Below, piece by piece: positions 1 through 11,088 of a stretch of 64,000 nt of DNA (positions are counted from its first letter, which is position 1; every line of letters begins with the position of its first letter). The translations under genes and the position numbers were made by a program. The stretch covers positions 1,736,001 through 1,800,000 of the forward strand of contig NC_063068.1 in NCBI RefSeq assembly GCF_022605165.1, given 5' to 3'. The notes beneath the pieces are model-generated. The model saw only the letters and a list, made by a program, of their open reading frames with translations, ran no database searches and was not told where the DNA came from. The DNA comes from Purpureocillium takamizusanense. Lineage: Eukaryota; Ascomycota; Sordariomycetes; Hypocreales; Ophiocordycipitaceae.

Positions 1-429
1 ATGGGGGATCGTGGGCGTCGAGGGGGAGCCACTTGCCCGTTGAGTATTAAGACTTGGGGATGCCCGCGCTCATGGTCGAGTTGAGAGGTTGAGAGAGAAA
101 AGAGACACTTTCATCACGAGCATCAAAGATACCCATCACCACCATCTATCTGCCCCATCATCATCGCGTTCATCATCCTCATCAACTCCATCGTCACACA
201 CCCTATTGTCCTTGTCGTTGTTCCTATTGACATCGTCATCTACGACCTCAGCATCACCTATCAACACCGTTGTCGTCGTCACTATACGAAGCGCGCCAAT
301 AAATCTGTGCTCCAGCCTCACAGTTTACTACAGCGTCACCCACAGCGCCCTTGACGTAAGTGCATTGATAGAGCCTCACACAGTACATTAAATCTGACAA
401 CGCCAATAGCTCCTGGTTGCCTAGTCGCC
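1..429 (+). promoter_or_regulatory. Leader and promoter of the WD40 gene, with a probable 5' UTR intron
   Basis: No gene is supported here. The stretch is rich in short CATC/TCATC runs (about 120-260). A consensus donor (GTAAGT, 356-361), a CTGAC branch motif (about 394-398) and an AATAG acceptor (ending at 409) mark a likely 54-nt intron at 356-409, upstream of the ATG at 430. Joining the flanks does not extend the WD40 reading frame, because a TAG follows within a few codons, so the intron would lie in untranslated leader. Confidence 0.5.
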
Positions 430-1548
430 ATGCCTCTATCACTCTCCTTACGCTACCGGCGCCTCCCCGCCAAGTCGGAAATCACCTCGGTCGGCGTCTC
501 TCCCTCTTCCACATCCGCCTTCGCCATCTACATCGCGCCACAGACCAACCAGTCCTGGATCGACTTCTTTGACCTAGACACTCAGCGCGGCTACACCAAG
601 GCCACCGGGGCGCACGCCGTCTTCGGCCCACCCGCCTCTTCGCCTATCTCACCTTGCTCCTCATCCTTATCATCACGCATCCCCGGCGGCAGCGGCGGGG
701 GCCTTGCCAGCACCATCACCAGCAGCATCGCCCGCATCAGCGAGAAGAGCATCGCCAACAGTACCAGCGCGAGCCTTGCCGGTAGCGCGCACCGCGTCGC
801 CACCCTGCGCGACTGGACCGTCCAGCTCGGCCCCAACATCGAGTACCACCACAGCAGCACCGTCCTCGTCCGCGACTTCGCCACCGGCAAGACCGCCATC
901 GAGCTGCGGGACGCCGCCCGCGGGCCCGTGGTCTGGAGCCACGACGGGCTCGCCATCGCCGCCGGGGATGCCTCCGCGCGCGGCCGTGTGGGTGTCTGGG
1001 ACGTCCGCACGGGAGCCCGCATCGGCCGCGTGGTCAGCCACATCGACGACGTCACGCACGCCGCCTTCACGCCCGAGATGACGCTCGTGACGCTCTCGCG
1101 GGATGGCACCGCGCGCGTCAGCGACCCGACCACCGGCCGCACGCTCAGCCGCCTCGAGATCGAGGGCACCACCGCCGCCGCCGCCAACCCGCGTCTGCTG
1201 GCCGTGTCGCGGGACGGACGCTCCATCGTCTCGCTCTGGGGCACGACGGTGCACGTGTGGATTCCCGGCGCGAGCCACCTGACGTCCTACGACCTGCGAA
1301 CGGTGCGCCAGACCGAATCATGGCCGCTTTGCGTCTCCCCTGACGGACGGTGGATGGCCAGCCGCACCGAGGACGGCCTCGAGGTGCTCGACGTGGCGTC
1401 GGGGGCCGTCGCCTGGGAGCGCAGAGAGGAGGCCGCGTGCATGGACAACATGGTCACGGCGGCGGCCTTTTCGGGAGACGGCAGCGTGCTCGTCCTGGGC
1501 AGGATGAGCGGCGCCGTCGAGGTGTGGGATGTGGTGGAGAAGAACTGA
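430..1548 (+). CDS. WD40 repeat protein
   Basis: A single uninterrupted frame of 372 residues. It shows recurring WD40-type blades: repeats ending in VWD (near residues 190 and 368) and VSD, each preceded by the usual hydrophobic strands and Gly-His/Asp turns, spread over residues 140-370. The N-terminal third (residues 70-120) is Ser/Gly-rich and probably disordered. No catalytic domain, signal peptide or membrane segment is visible, so it is most likely a cytosolic or nuclear beta-propeller scaffold. The start is supported by a GCC immediately before the ATG and by the lack of an open frame upstream. It converges with the SDR gene on the opposite strand. The family is too generic to assign a partner or pathway. 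Confidence 0.8.
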   Translation: MPLSLSLRYRRLPAKSEITSVGVSPSSTSAFAIYIAPQTNQSWIDFFDLDTQRGYTKATGAHAVFGPPASSPISPCSSSLSSRIPGGSGGGLASTITSSIARISEKSIANSTSASLAGSAHRVATLRDWTVQLGPNIEYHHSSTVLVRDFATGKTAIELRDAARGPVVWSHDGLAIAAGDASARGRVGVWDVRTGARIGRVVSHIDDVTHAAFTPEMTLVTLSRDGTARVSDPTTGRTLSRLEIEGTTAAAANPRLLAVSRDGRSIVSLWGTTVHVWIPGASHLTSYDLRTVRQTESWPLCVSPDGRWMASRTEDGLEVLDVASGAVAWERREEAACMDNMVTAAAFSGDGSVLVLGRMSGAVEVWDVVEKN

Positions 1549-2022
1549 GTTGCGGCATGACGAGAAACATGAACTGACGAACACTACAAAAATGGGCCTG
1601 GAATGGAGGAAGCGAAATCGAGGCGGTTTGCGTTTGGATATTTGACTGGTTCAACAAGTATGCTCTCAGTCGGGGTGTCGCTTCAACAGTCTGAGTACGT
1701 GCGTGGCGTTGGCAAATTTTGCGAATCCGGATTGGATGTTTGGAATATGAGATCTGATGAGCGGATTTACGGTATACTAGGGCTCAACGCTGATTTGGCG
1801 GTAATGTGTACATAACCTGGGGTTGGCTGTTCAACAAGTGGTCGCCCGACTTTCGAGATGGTGGTTGTAAACATATCGGAACTGTACATAATTATGTCTA
1901 AGAACACTACGCTTTCGATGGCATCAATGGCCCAACAGTGTCATAAGCCGTGAATAAGGAAAAAAAAAAAAACCAAAAGTCCGCGCCAGAATTCCCACCA
2001 CACGCCGAACGCGGCGGTGTTA
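1549..2022. other. Convergent 3' intergenic region
   Basis: This holds the 3' ends of the WD40 gene (+) and the SDR gene (-). It is AT-richer than the flanking genes and has an A12 run near 1961-1972. No conserved reading frame or RNA was seen. Confidence 0.5.
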
Positions 2023-2872
2023 TTAGACGAACAGACCGCCGTTCACCATGTACGTCTGCCCATTCACCCACTTGCTGTCCTCGCCAGCCAAAAAGGCCAC
2101 CATGCCAGCCACCTCCTCGGGCTCACCGAGGCGCCCAAACGGAAACGCCTTCTTCATTCCCTCAATGAGGGCCTCCGACTTGCCGCGGTAGAAGAACTCC
2201 GTCGACGTCGGCCCGGGGGCCACGGCGTTGACGATGATGCCCCTTGTGGCGGCCAGGCCCTTGGCCAAGACCCGCGTCATCTGCTCCACGGCGCCCTTGC
2301 TCGCCGCGTAGAGCAGGTAGTCGGGCGGGACGGCCGAGTTGTGGCACAGGCCGGTCGAGACGAAGATGATTCTCGCGCCTCTGGGCATGTGTGGTACGGC
2401 TCTCTGCAGAAACCATGTTAGTTAACTACTTTCTCCCACCACCACAAACAAACGCGCAGCGGGCAGACAGCAGCAGCAAGCGGCTAACATGAGACACAGG
2501 CTCACTCACCTGCGCTAAAAAGTATGGCCCCTTGACGTTGAGCGCAAAAGTCTTGTCAAAGTCCGCCTCGGTCGTGTTCTCCACGTTGCGCATGGGCATC
2601 GTCCCCGCGTTTGCCATGAGGATGTCGATCTTGCCGAAGCGCGCGACGGCCTCGTCTACGACTCTCGCGAGGCCGTCCATGGTCGACACGTCAGCCTGGA
2701 CGGCGAGGGCGCGGTCGGTGCCGATGGAGCGCACCAGGGCGTCGGCCGACTCGGTGTCGGAGGCGTAGTTGATGACGACGCTGGCGCCGTCGCGGGCGAG
2801 GCGCTCGACGCACGCCTTGCCGATGCCGTTGGATCCGCCGGTGATGACGGCGACCTTGCCGGAGAGAGACAT
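2023..2872 (-). CDS. Short-chain dehydrogenase/reductase (classical SDR)
   Basis: Two exons, 2872-2510 and 2403-2023, separated by a 106-nt intron with a GTGAGT donor and a CTGCAG acceptor, encode 247 residues, the usual length of a classical SDR. The N-terminal nucleotide-binding motif TGGSNGIG lies at about residues 11-18. NAG follows in the 'MANAGT' segment near 90, a catalytic Ser lies in 'VSTG', and the YAASK active-site motif is near residue 160. The C-terminal NGQTYMVNGG segment is typical of the 3-oxoacyl-ACP reductase / versicolorin reductase-like branch. It should be a cytosolic NAD(P)H-dependent oxidoreductase. The substrate cannot be read from the sequence. No polyketide synthase or other pathway gene lies nearby, so a secondary-metabolite role is not supported. 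Confidence 0.9.
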
Positions 2873-3760
2873 GGCGGGAGCTATGTTGTTGTGCCTGTTG
2901 GGACTGGGAGGCGGTGGATTTGAGATTTGTACCGAGGAAGTCGACCAGCTGTTGGAAGGGGGGGAGGTGCTTATACGACGAGGAGGATTGTCGTGGGTGG
3001 TGGTTGAGTAACTAGCCTGAACATGAGCCGTACGATTCCGTTGATCTTTTATGTAGATTGAGACTTACACGGACAGTGGAGGCTTGCGGCGCAAAGCCAA
3101 AATACTTGTTGCTCTTCGGAGCTGACTGTCACTCTCAGTACATCGCCGTCCGGGCTACACAGTTACTACCGCCGCATCGGAGATACTGAGATGCATGTAA
3201 AGCCGATCGCGCGCGCGCGCGGGGCGATCGATCCACATTGCCTGAACGGGCAAACCTGGCGCTTACGCCCGGCAGTCCATGCTCTGGGGGTTTGCTCCTA
3301 TGTACTCATTTGCCCTGGAGGCCGTGTCTCTGGAAATAGCCTCTCGTCGTGTCGCGATATGTCCGATGTCGTTCGCCACCTTTCTGCTACCAGTTGGGTG
3401 ATGAGCGATCCCCGATGAGGCGCCGTGGTGCTGCGACCCGGGCCGGGCCGAGAGGGGGTGGTGCTGTTGTTGGTGCTTGAAATGTAATTTACACCTTTGC
3501 GCCTTAGCAACCTGGTGCCTTTTGATGTTGTTGGTGACCTTTATACAAATTCAGTGAGATTCAGCTTTGTGGATTGGATCGGATTGATGAGACCCTGGCG
3601 TTGACCACGTACATAGCCAGCCACGGTATGTCCATCAGGAGAGCAACACTTCAACTCGAAACCACACAGCCAAACTATTCACGCGACGCCCCGAATTGCA
3701 ATGCAAATATAATCATTCCATGAATCTGTTGCTGTTATACACCGCTGTCTGTCCCGCCGC
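2873..3760. other. Intergenic region upstream of the SDR gene
   Basis: This contains the SDR promoter (transcribed leftward) and the 3' flank of the next leftward gene. A short CG-alternating run lies near 3209-3220. No gene, RNA or repeat family is supported. Confidence 0.4.
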
Positions 3761-4391
3761 CTAGATCGAAAACGCCGAGTACGCCTGCAGCGCGCCAATC
3801 GCGCCGACGGGCAGGGCGATGGACCCGAGCCCCCGCTTGGCATAGTACCACCCGGCGACGGCGGTTATGGCCACCAAGAGGCCGGCCATGGTCTTGAAGA
3901 TGGGTTGCTGGAGGAGCTCGGGGTTCTGTGCCCACGCGTAGTTGAGCAGCGCTGCATCACCGCCATAACCATACCTCGGGGTCAGCCCAACCCGCACCCG
4001 AGCATTTGCAACCAGTTGAGGACGTCCACGCTCGTGTTGAGAGGGAGAGAGGGAGGGAGGGAGGGAGGGAGGCGCATATTGTGATTTTTACGTACCGGTC
4101 ATGACAAAGTAGCCGCTTCCCTCGTACCAGCCGGCCTTGGCGCACGTGTAAGCCAGGTTCGGGAGGTTCTTGATGTGCGGCTGCCAGTCCTTTGCCGAGC
4201 GCTGCGTTTGGGGGACAATCTCGTTAGCATTATTTAGGTTCTCAACGCAGCCCTTTTAATTATTTGCTGGAGCGTTGCGCTGGCAGGATAGGATAGTTAG
4301 AAAACAAGGCAGCAGCAGGGCCGGCGCGTACCGTGTGGCCCAGGGCAATGATGAGCCAGCCGGCGGCGGTAACTTGGAGCGCTCTAGTCAT
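3761..4391 (-). CDS. Small integral membrane protein, unknown function
   Basis: Three exons, 4391-4332, 4201-4096 and 3951-3761, with GTACGC and GTACGT donors, give a 118-residue protein whose frame is maintained across both introns. Predicted hydrophobic segments are at about residues 5-19, 50-60, 77-95 and 98-117, so it looks like a compact multi-pass membrane protein. The hydrophilic patch between the first two segments carries a Trp and a 'WYEGSGYF' motif. The architecture resembles a widespread but uncharacterised fungal membrane-protein family; I recognise no catalytic motif. No signal peptide distinct from the first membrane segment is seen. Exon boundaries are inferred from splice consensus and continuity of hydrophobicity, not from a transcript. 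Confidence 0.7.
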
Positions 4392-5175
4392 GATGTTGAT
4401 GATGATGATGTCCCGCGCGTCGTTGAAAGCATTGGTATCAACCCAAGGTCGGTTTGTGAGAGTCTTGCTTCTGCTGCTGCTGTCTGTTTGTCAAGGCGGC
4501 AGGCCGTGGTGGTTGTGGAACGTGGTGCCTCCTTAAAGCCCACGTCAAGCTTGGGGGGGGGGGGCGGGCCCGGAGCGGACCTCGGCTGGCACGCGCGGAG
4601 TCGTTCCGACCGCACCACCTGGAGACGTTCCGAAATCCGTCACGCTGCTGGTCCACACGGGAGTGCGCCTTAGCTCAAGGAACTTTGACTTTCTGTGAAG
4701 ACTTGTCAAGGCAGAAGGCTCGTGGCATCGTTTTTAAGGTTGACGGCACGTGGTTCGTGTAACATGACGCTGCCGGTGCCGTATCTCCGTGCACGCCGTC
4801 TGGGGGCGCGCTCGAGCCAGCCAGCCAGCTAGTGGAGTTGATCCGTTTTGCTAGAGACTCTCCCGAGGACTTGCTACGAAGGAGCAGTTTCCAGAAAGCA
4901 ACCCGCCGCCCCAAGATGTCACCCGGTACCATTGGCCTCACATGAAATATTGTAGATTATCGTCGCAAGAGGCGAAATGCCTGCTCTAAAGAACACTAAG
5001 GACCGAATTCCTGCTCCGAGTTCGCAACGACGCGAACGAGGCACAGAGAGTTACCAACAGTTCTCCACTTCATATTAGCTGGGGCAGGCATCGCAGGGAT
5101 CCCGGTCCAGAACCCTTCCCCGCAGCGCACAAACCTGGTTATACCCTAATACGCCACCTGCATTCCAACAAATCC
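4392..5175. other. Intergenic region with a G12 tract
   Basis: This is the promoter side of the small membrane-protein gene. A run of 12 G (4553-4564, poly-C on that gene's sense strand) lies 162 nt before its ATG. No other gene was seen before the tRNA. Confidence 0.4.
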
Positions 5176-5247
5176 GCCTCCTTGGCTCAGCGGTAGAGCG
5201 TGTCACTAGTAATGACAAGGTCGTCAGTTCGACTCTGGCAGGAGGCA
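5176..5247 (+). tRNA. tRNA-Thr (anticodon AGT)
   Basis: A complete 72-nt cloverleaf can be drawn. The acceptor stem GCCTCCT pairs with AGGAGGC. The D arm is GCTC/GAGC around AGCGGTA. The anticodon stem TGTCA/TGACA surrounds the loop CTAGTAA, giving anticodon AGT. The T arm GTCAG/CTGGC surrounds TTCGACT, with one G-T pair. The discriminator base is A at 5247. There is no intron. The AGT anticodon, with A34 modified to inosine, reads ACU/ACC/ACA threonine codons. A short T-rich stretch follows within 20 nt (5262-5280), consistent with RNA polymerase III termination. Confidence 0.95.
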
Positions 5248-5940
5248 AGCGAGTGAAATCGTTTTTTGCTGCCTCTTTTTGCGTGCTGGGCCATGTGACG
5301 ATGCGATTTGATGTTCACCATGTAGTTATAACGTTAACTGATTTGCGGCATTTTCTTGTTCCGTCCTGCCCATTTTATTTTTCTTGTTCTTGCAGGTGTC
5401 TGTTTCGGTCGGGAGAAGGTTGTGTGTGTTGAGGATGTTGGTGACCCGTTTTGCTGCGAGACACCGTACGAAGTGAATGCTGCGATGATGGGTGTTACGG
5501 GCCGCCCGCCGACTGGTGAGAGTGGCAATGACGCGGTTCGTTCTCTTTTGTCGGCAGACAATTTCCATGCACCAAGGCGCCGCCATCGGATGTCTTGAGA
5601 TATACCTACAGGTTGTGCCTGCGTGAGGCGAGGCTTGTTGCGCCAGAGCTTTCGCTGACGTGACCACTGACGATGCTTGATGTGCGCGGAAGTAGACCAG
5701 CGTCTTGCGCACGTATGCGCAGCTGCAACCCAACAACATGGACTTGGATGTAAGAACTGCAGGGCCACTCAATTACTTTGAGCTATGCAGGGACATGCGA
5801 CCAACAGTGGGCATTGGAACCATACTGTGCATGGTGTTGTCAAACGAGGCGTCTCGGCCCCGGCTCATGTTACATTTTGGATATCACTACGGCTTATCAT
5901 AAGCGCAAAAAACACAAAGTCTATACCGCAACACCCCCTT
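5248..5940. other. Intergenic region between tRNA-Thr and DUR3
   Basis: This holds the T-rich tRNA termination region (about 5262-5280) and the 3' flank of DUR3. Two overlapping leftward frames span about 5326-5772, but neither resembles a known protein nor shows splice-consistent extension, so no gene is called. Confidence 0.4.
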
Positions 5941-8191
5941 TTACGCCTTTGTATCCCGCTCTACCTTGACGGGCGTCGCCGTCCCGCTCGACTCGACCTC
6001 TGTCGTCTCGGCCTCGATGACCGTGTGGCGGCGCGGCGCCTTGCCCGTCAACATGACAGTGGTGACGCGAATCAGCGTCGCTCTGCTCTCCCACGCGGGG
6101 TAGATGGCGACGGCGATGAAGGAGCAGAAGATCCAGATGATGCCGACGGTGACCCAGCCGGTGAAGAACTTTTTGGAGAATATGTATCCACTCCCGTACA
6201 TGGGCATCGGCCAGAGGACGAGGAACGACAGTGCCCTTGGGGGCGTTGGTCAGCATGAAGGGTGGCAAGGTGAGGGCAAGAAAGGCAAGTAGGAAGGGGT
6301 GGTGGTGGGGGAAGGGAGCGACTAACATGGTAACCGTAATGATGGCTGCAATCTTGAAGGCGCGCTTCAGCTTGAGCTGCTCCTGCTGGTGGTTGGCTTC
6401 CTGGGCGAGCTCCCGCTCGCGCTGGACCTCGGGATCCACCTCGGAGCCCTGCAGCATGTCGTGGTCGTCTGCTTTGCGAATCTCCAGCATGGACTGCCAG
6501 TCGTACTTGTCGACGCCGAAGACGAGGCACAGTATGGGCACGAAGAGGAGGGGCGACAGGAGGGCGGTGACGTTGCCCGCCAGCATGGGGTCGTTGGACC
6601 CGGTGCACTCGACGTCGAGGGCGCCGCACGTCTTCTTGGCGGTGACGAGCCAGGCGACGATGGCGCACACGGTGCCGAGGATGGGCGAGAGGGTGGCGGC
6701 CCAGCGGTTCTGGCCGCGCCAGAGGAGGGCCAGGGTGGCGGGGAGGACGGCGGCGGAGATGAGGACGCCCATGAGCAGGTACAGGTAGCCCATGGAGATG
6801 CCGTTGTACCAGAGGCCGACGGAGATGCAGCAGATGATGACCGTGTAGACGACCATGCAGATGTGTGACATCCAGATGAGGTGCTTGCCGCTGGCGTTGG
6901 GGCGGAAGTAGGTGCGGTAGATGTCGTAGGTGAAGATGGTGGACGTGGCCACGAGCTCCGAGTTGAAGCTGCTGGTGCAGGCGAGGAAGATCATGAGGCA
7001 GACGGCCACGGCGCCGCCCTTGCCGGCGAGCGCGAGGGCGCCGTAGGGGAGGGCCAGGCCGGCGGAGATGTCGGCCTCGCTCATGCGGTCGGGGAAGGTG
7101 GGGAAGACGGGGTTCGACTCGAGGGCGATGGCGGCCAGGCCGAGCGTCGTGGCCGTGAGCCAGGGGATGGCGAACCAGGCGAGCCCGCCCATGACGTAGC
7201 CCGGGAGGGCGGCCACGGGGTTGGCGGCGATGGCCTTGTTGTAGTAGCCGTTGTCGAGGAAGACGGTGCCGAAGTTGCCGACGATGTTGATGACGAAGAA
7301 GATGACGCCGCCCTGCGACCGCATGGTCAGGTAGGAGCCCTCGGCGTTGCCGTCGACGGGATGCGAGCGGGCGGCCTCGACGAGGAGGTCGTAGACGCGC
7401 GAGGGGCTGCCGAGCAGGTCGGAGGTGGCGTAGGCCTTGAGGGCAAAGTAGATGATGATGAGCAGGAGGGCGAAGCCGTGGACGTAGTCGGTGATGAAGG
7501 TGGCCTTGAGCCCACCGACAAAGGTGTAGGTGGTGACGGGCAGGGGGAGGAGGAAGATGGCGGCGACGGCGTGGACGCCCGTCAGCGCGTGGAGGGTGGC
7601 GGCGCAGCCGGCGATGAGCATGAGCGAGACGAGGGTGTTTGTGAAGACGCCGAAGACGATGAAGGTGAAGTGCGCGGGGGCGCCGTAGCGGGCGCGGATG
7701 GCCTCGAGGAAGGTGTGCGCGTTGGGGGCGCGCTTCTTGAGCGTGATGGCGAGCGTCGCGAAGAGCAGGATCTGCACCGTCGCGCCGCTCGCGTACCAAA
7801 AGGGGCCCGACACGCCGTACCGGTAGCAGACGCCCGAGCTCTGCAGCAGCGTCGCCGCCCACGTCCACGACGAGACGACGGCCGAGGCGACGAGCCCCGA
7901 CTTGACGGCGCGGCCGGCCGTGTTGAACATTTCCGACGTCTGGACCTCGTTGTTGAAGCGCTTGAGGATGTGCGTGATGGCAATCTGTGGACAACAATAA
8001 GAAGACTGACTGTTAGCTGGCTGCAGGTTCATGACAACTCTCATCTTGTCTGTCTCTCAAGAGAGGGCGGGATCATAGGGGCATGCGATGCCGATGATTC
8101 TACGCACCATGAAGACGGCAAAGGCCAGGCCGAGGCCGAGGATGATGCCATACCCGACGCCTTGGCTCAAGGCAGGGCCGGGGCTCGACAT
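5941..8191 (-). CDS. DUR3: Urea active transporter (sodium:solute symporter family)
   Basis: Three exons, 8191-8108, 7984-6327 and 6235-5941, encode 678 residues. The start is [15 protein letters not shown], the conserved N terminus of fungal urea permeases; the frame is open further upstream, but that extension is not conserved-looking. About 15 hydrophobic segments follow. Diagnostic SSS/DUR3 stretches include '[20 protein letters not shown]', '[12 protein letters not shown]', '[13 protein letters not shown]' and the C-terminal '[20 protein letters not shown]'. The second intron (GTTAGT donor) restores the '[16 protein letters not shown]' segment. It should act at the plasma membrane importing urea, and possibly polyamines, as a nitrogen source (Aspergillus ureA, yeast DUR3). 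HGATAR motifs upstream fit nitrogen control by an AreA-type GATA factor. Confidence 0.95.
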
Positions 8192-9467
8192 GATGATGAT
8201 GATGCAGGCTCGACTGACTGGTCTATGAACCGGTCCCTGCGTGGTACGGCTGGACAAGACAATAAGTCTGGGGGGTCAGGCCTCGGACTTTTGACAAGTA
8301 GAGTTGCATTTCGTCCACGTCTTGCGTCCGAGGACGTCAAGTTATAGTTAGTCCCCCGTCCTAGCCACTACAGAGGCAGACAGACAGACAGACACATGGC
8401 AGACAGAGGCCATTGTGTGTCTGAGACACTATCGCCAGATAAGGCGGCGGCGGCGGCTATCAGAGCTCCCAGCCCATCAGTCATGGGAATAGAAGAGGCA
8501 GCACTATGGTGCCTCCGCGACTCGGGAGCTCGAGACGCCCGGCTCGCCATGTGCTAGGAAAGAAACGTGCCCCTCCATGTTTGCGGGATGCCCAGCGGTG
8601 CCCGGCGTGGCTGCAATGAGGCTGGGAGCGGAATTGGCAAAGAACGGGCGGCGCCGTATCAGTGCCGCGGACATGGTGGAGGATGTGGATGATAAGAGAT
8701 CCTGGTGGGCGGTTGGCTTGTTTTAAGACTTTCGTCGATAAGAGACCAAGGCCGGCCAATCAATGATTTGCCGTCCGTCTCGCGCCGCTTATTATTTAGC
8801 TGGTACCGCCAACATACATGGATCAACGCCTTACCCACGACATGCGCGAAGCTGTGTCTGCGACACGCACGATTCACAGGTAGGGAAAAGAAGAAAAGAA
8901 TGAAGAGAAAAAAAGTACAAGTCCATTAGAGGGGATCCGTGGATTCATTGCTACCATGGCCGGTGGTACTCGGTCCGAAGCAACGGCACATTTTCAGCCG
9001 CCATCGCTTGCCTCACCTCGAGACTTGTGACTGCAAAACCCTCCACCACTCATCATCACCTCCTCCATGATAAGCCCGCCCCACCGCGAACCATGGCGTT
9101 CGTTTGCACAGCACGCACGCAGCCCGGGGTCTGTCTTATCTCCCCAGACCGGCAGAGATGCAGCTTGCGGGGGAAAACGTCCCGTAGTAGAACACTTAAC
9201 ACGTGCCGACCGTAGCAGACGGTGGCTTCGGCCACGGCCGGCGGCGCAGCGCGCGCGCGCCGGCGGCCCACGCATGATTCACGGACACCACGCTTGTTCG
9301 ATGGTCCCGGTGGCTGTCCGTGCCGGTTGCTTGGCCGGGTGCCGCATTTGGTGCCCTGCGCCTCAGACCGCCATGGTGGTTGTTGGCCATGTGGTCTGCC
9401 GTCCGACTTGATGCGCGTGCATAGTACCTGCAATGTGTTGGCGCACATGTGTCGTGCGACAGCTGCC
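8192..9467. promoter_or_regulatory. DUR3 upstream region with clustered GATA sites
   Basis: HGATAR motifs occur at 8429-8434 (-), 8437-8442 (+), 8457-8462 (-), 8690-8695 (+), 8736-8741 (+) and 9068-9073 (+). The first five lie within 550 nt of the DUR3 ATG. A (CAGA)4 run lies near 8377-8393. The right part is the 3' flank of LIP2. No additional gene was seen. Confidence 0.45.
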
Positions 9468-10394
9468 TCACCTCCGCAGTCCGTCAAACGTTCGCTTAGC
9501 CTCGTCAAGCATCCCCTCTTCAAACAGCCTCGCCCACTCGGCAGCAAGCTCCCCGGCGTCCCATGCCGCCTCTAGCCTTCCGCCCGCCTCTGCGGCCACG
9601 CTCGTGACTGCCTTGCCCTCCAGCCCGCACGGCACGAACCGCGCCCACGGATTCGTCTCCTCGCTTCCCTCGACTGGCAGGTCCACGTTGAGGGCCAGGC
9701 CGAGCGCCGTCACATAGCGCCGATGGTGCACGCCCAGCGCCGCCATCTTGCGCGGGCGGTCGCCGGCCGCATCGACCCACACGCCCGGCTCGTCGCGCAC
9801 CGTCGAGGCGCCCACGCCGAAGCGCGTAGCCAGCAGCCGCTGGGTGGTGGCCTCGAGATGGCCCGCGTACGAGGCCACGCCGTAGCGTGCGTACAGCGGC
9901 GAGTGCATGTCCACGACGGGCCATAGGACGAGCTGCCCGGGGCCATGGTACGTCGTCAGGCCGCCGCGGTTCGTCTTGCGCACCACGGGGACGAGGCGCT
10001 CCGACGCGCCGCCGGACCGCCCACGCACCACCAGGGGCTGCTGCAGGTGCGCCGCCTGCGCAGGAGTGAGGTCGTCCTGCCGGCGCCCGAGGGTGAAGGT
10101 TGGCGTGCACTCAAAGGAGATGAGCAGCGGCCTGGGACAACGCGCGTCGCGGCGCTGCGCCTCGGTGAGGGCCTTCCATGCGAGCATGCGGCCGCGGTGT
10201 TCCTCCTGCACGGACTGGGCGTCGTCGTAGCTGACGAAGCCACCGGGCCTGTCGCTTGTCAGGTGACGATGCTCAAGGACAGACAGGCGGCGCGTTTGGA
10301 GCCATTGTGCTGGCGGGGGGCAGCGTAGCCGAGGGGGGGTAGGCCATGGCGAGAGGAGAGGGCTTCGTGTCAGCGCAGACGCGTGTCTCCTCAT
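9468..10394 (-). CDS. LIP2: Lipoyl(octanoyl) transferase, mitochondrial
   Basis: An intronless frame of 308 residues matches the LipB/LIP2 family. Key segments are the 'RGGLTTYHGPGQLVLWPV' active-site loop (about residues 143-160), 'KMAALGVHHRRYVT', and 'FVPCGLEGKAVTS', which carries the catalytic Cys and the partner Lys. The first 35 or so residues are Arg/Ser/Pro-rich with few acidic residues, consistent with a mitochondrial targeting peptide. The enzyme transfers octanoyl from acyl carrier protein to the E2 and H-protein lipoyl domains, the first step of de novo lipoylation. A basic insertion lies before the RGG motif, but the catalytic core looks complete. Confidence 0.95.
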   Translation of the reverse strand: MRRHASALTRSPLLSPWPTPPRLRCPPPAQWLQTRRLSVLEHRHLTSDRPGGFVSYDDAQSVQEEHRGRMLAWKALTEAQRRDARCPRPLLISFECTPTFTLGRRQDDLTPAQAAHLQQPLVVRGRSGGASERLVPVVRKTNRGGLTTYHGPGQLVLWPVVDMHSPLYARYGVASYAGHLEATTQRLLATRFGVGASTVRDEPGVWVDAAGDRPRKMAALGVHHRRYVTALGLALNVDLPVEGSEETNPWARFVPCGLEGKAVTSVAAEAGGRLEAAWDAGELAAEWARLFEEGMLDEAKRTFDGLRR

Positions 10395-11088
10395 CCTCGT
10401 CTCTGGCGAGCGAAGCCTGGCCTGGCGACGGGACGGGGGCGCGTCTGGTGGTGCAAGGTTGTGGTGATGATGGCGACTGGACGTTGGGGATGTGAAGGGT
10501 GTGACGATTTGACCCAGCGCTGCTCGTCAATCGCTGGCGTCGGTTTGGGCCAATGGCTGTGGTGGTGGGTCTTGGAAGGAATTACAGCGACTGACACTCC
10601 CATTGTACCGACCAGACCTACCCACCCACTGTAATTACACACGGCACACGCTGCGGGAACTCTGAACATACACTGTACAAACTACAAACCCAAGGCATAC
10701 TTCTCGTTGCCGACTTCACCCGTTCGACAATGCCGGCGATTTCATCACGGACGGGCATTCTGCCCCTGTCACCCGGCATATCATCTGTTCACTCTACCAA
10801 AATTGGCAACTGACTACACAAGCACAGCAGTGACGTTGTTGCATGAGTTGATCGGTGACCCCGCGCCTCGAGAAGAAGCCCTCTATGGCCACCTCTTCCG
10901 AACACGCTGTTCCCCAACGTCAAGCTGCCACGCACACACAACACAAAAGAAACACTCCTCGCGAACATGCAGGCTCCCCGAATGCCACGGAACACCTCAG
11001 CTGGTCCCGCTTCCGCAAGACTCGTCCAGACGCTCCGATGGCGGCGAAGAGGCTCGGGGTTGGTGGCGGCGCCTGATCATCGAGCGGC
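10395..11088. other. Intergenic region upstream of LIP2
   Basis: This contains the LIP2 promoter (leftward) and the 3' flank of the next leftward gene. No conserved frame, RNA or repeat is supported. Frames on the opposite strand continue into the coding region of the secreted protein and are shadows. Confidence 0.4.

Noticed and set aside
5326..5772. Two overlapping leftward frames of about 145 codons
   Set aside because: They overlap in different frames, lack any recognisable segment and lie in the DUR3 3' flank.
6881..8347. A 488-codon frame antisense to DUR3
   Set aside because: Extremely Gly/Glu/Asp/Val-rich and opposite the transmembrane-coding strand; a compositional artefact.
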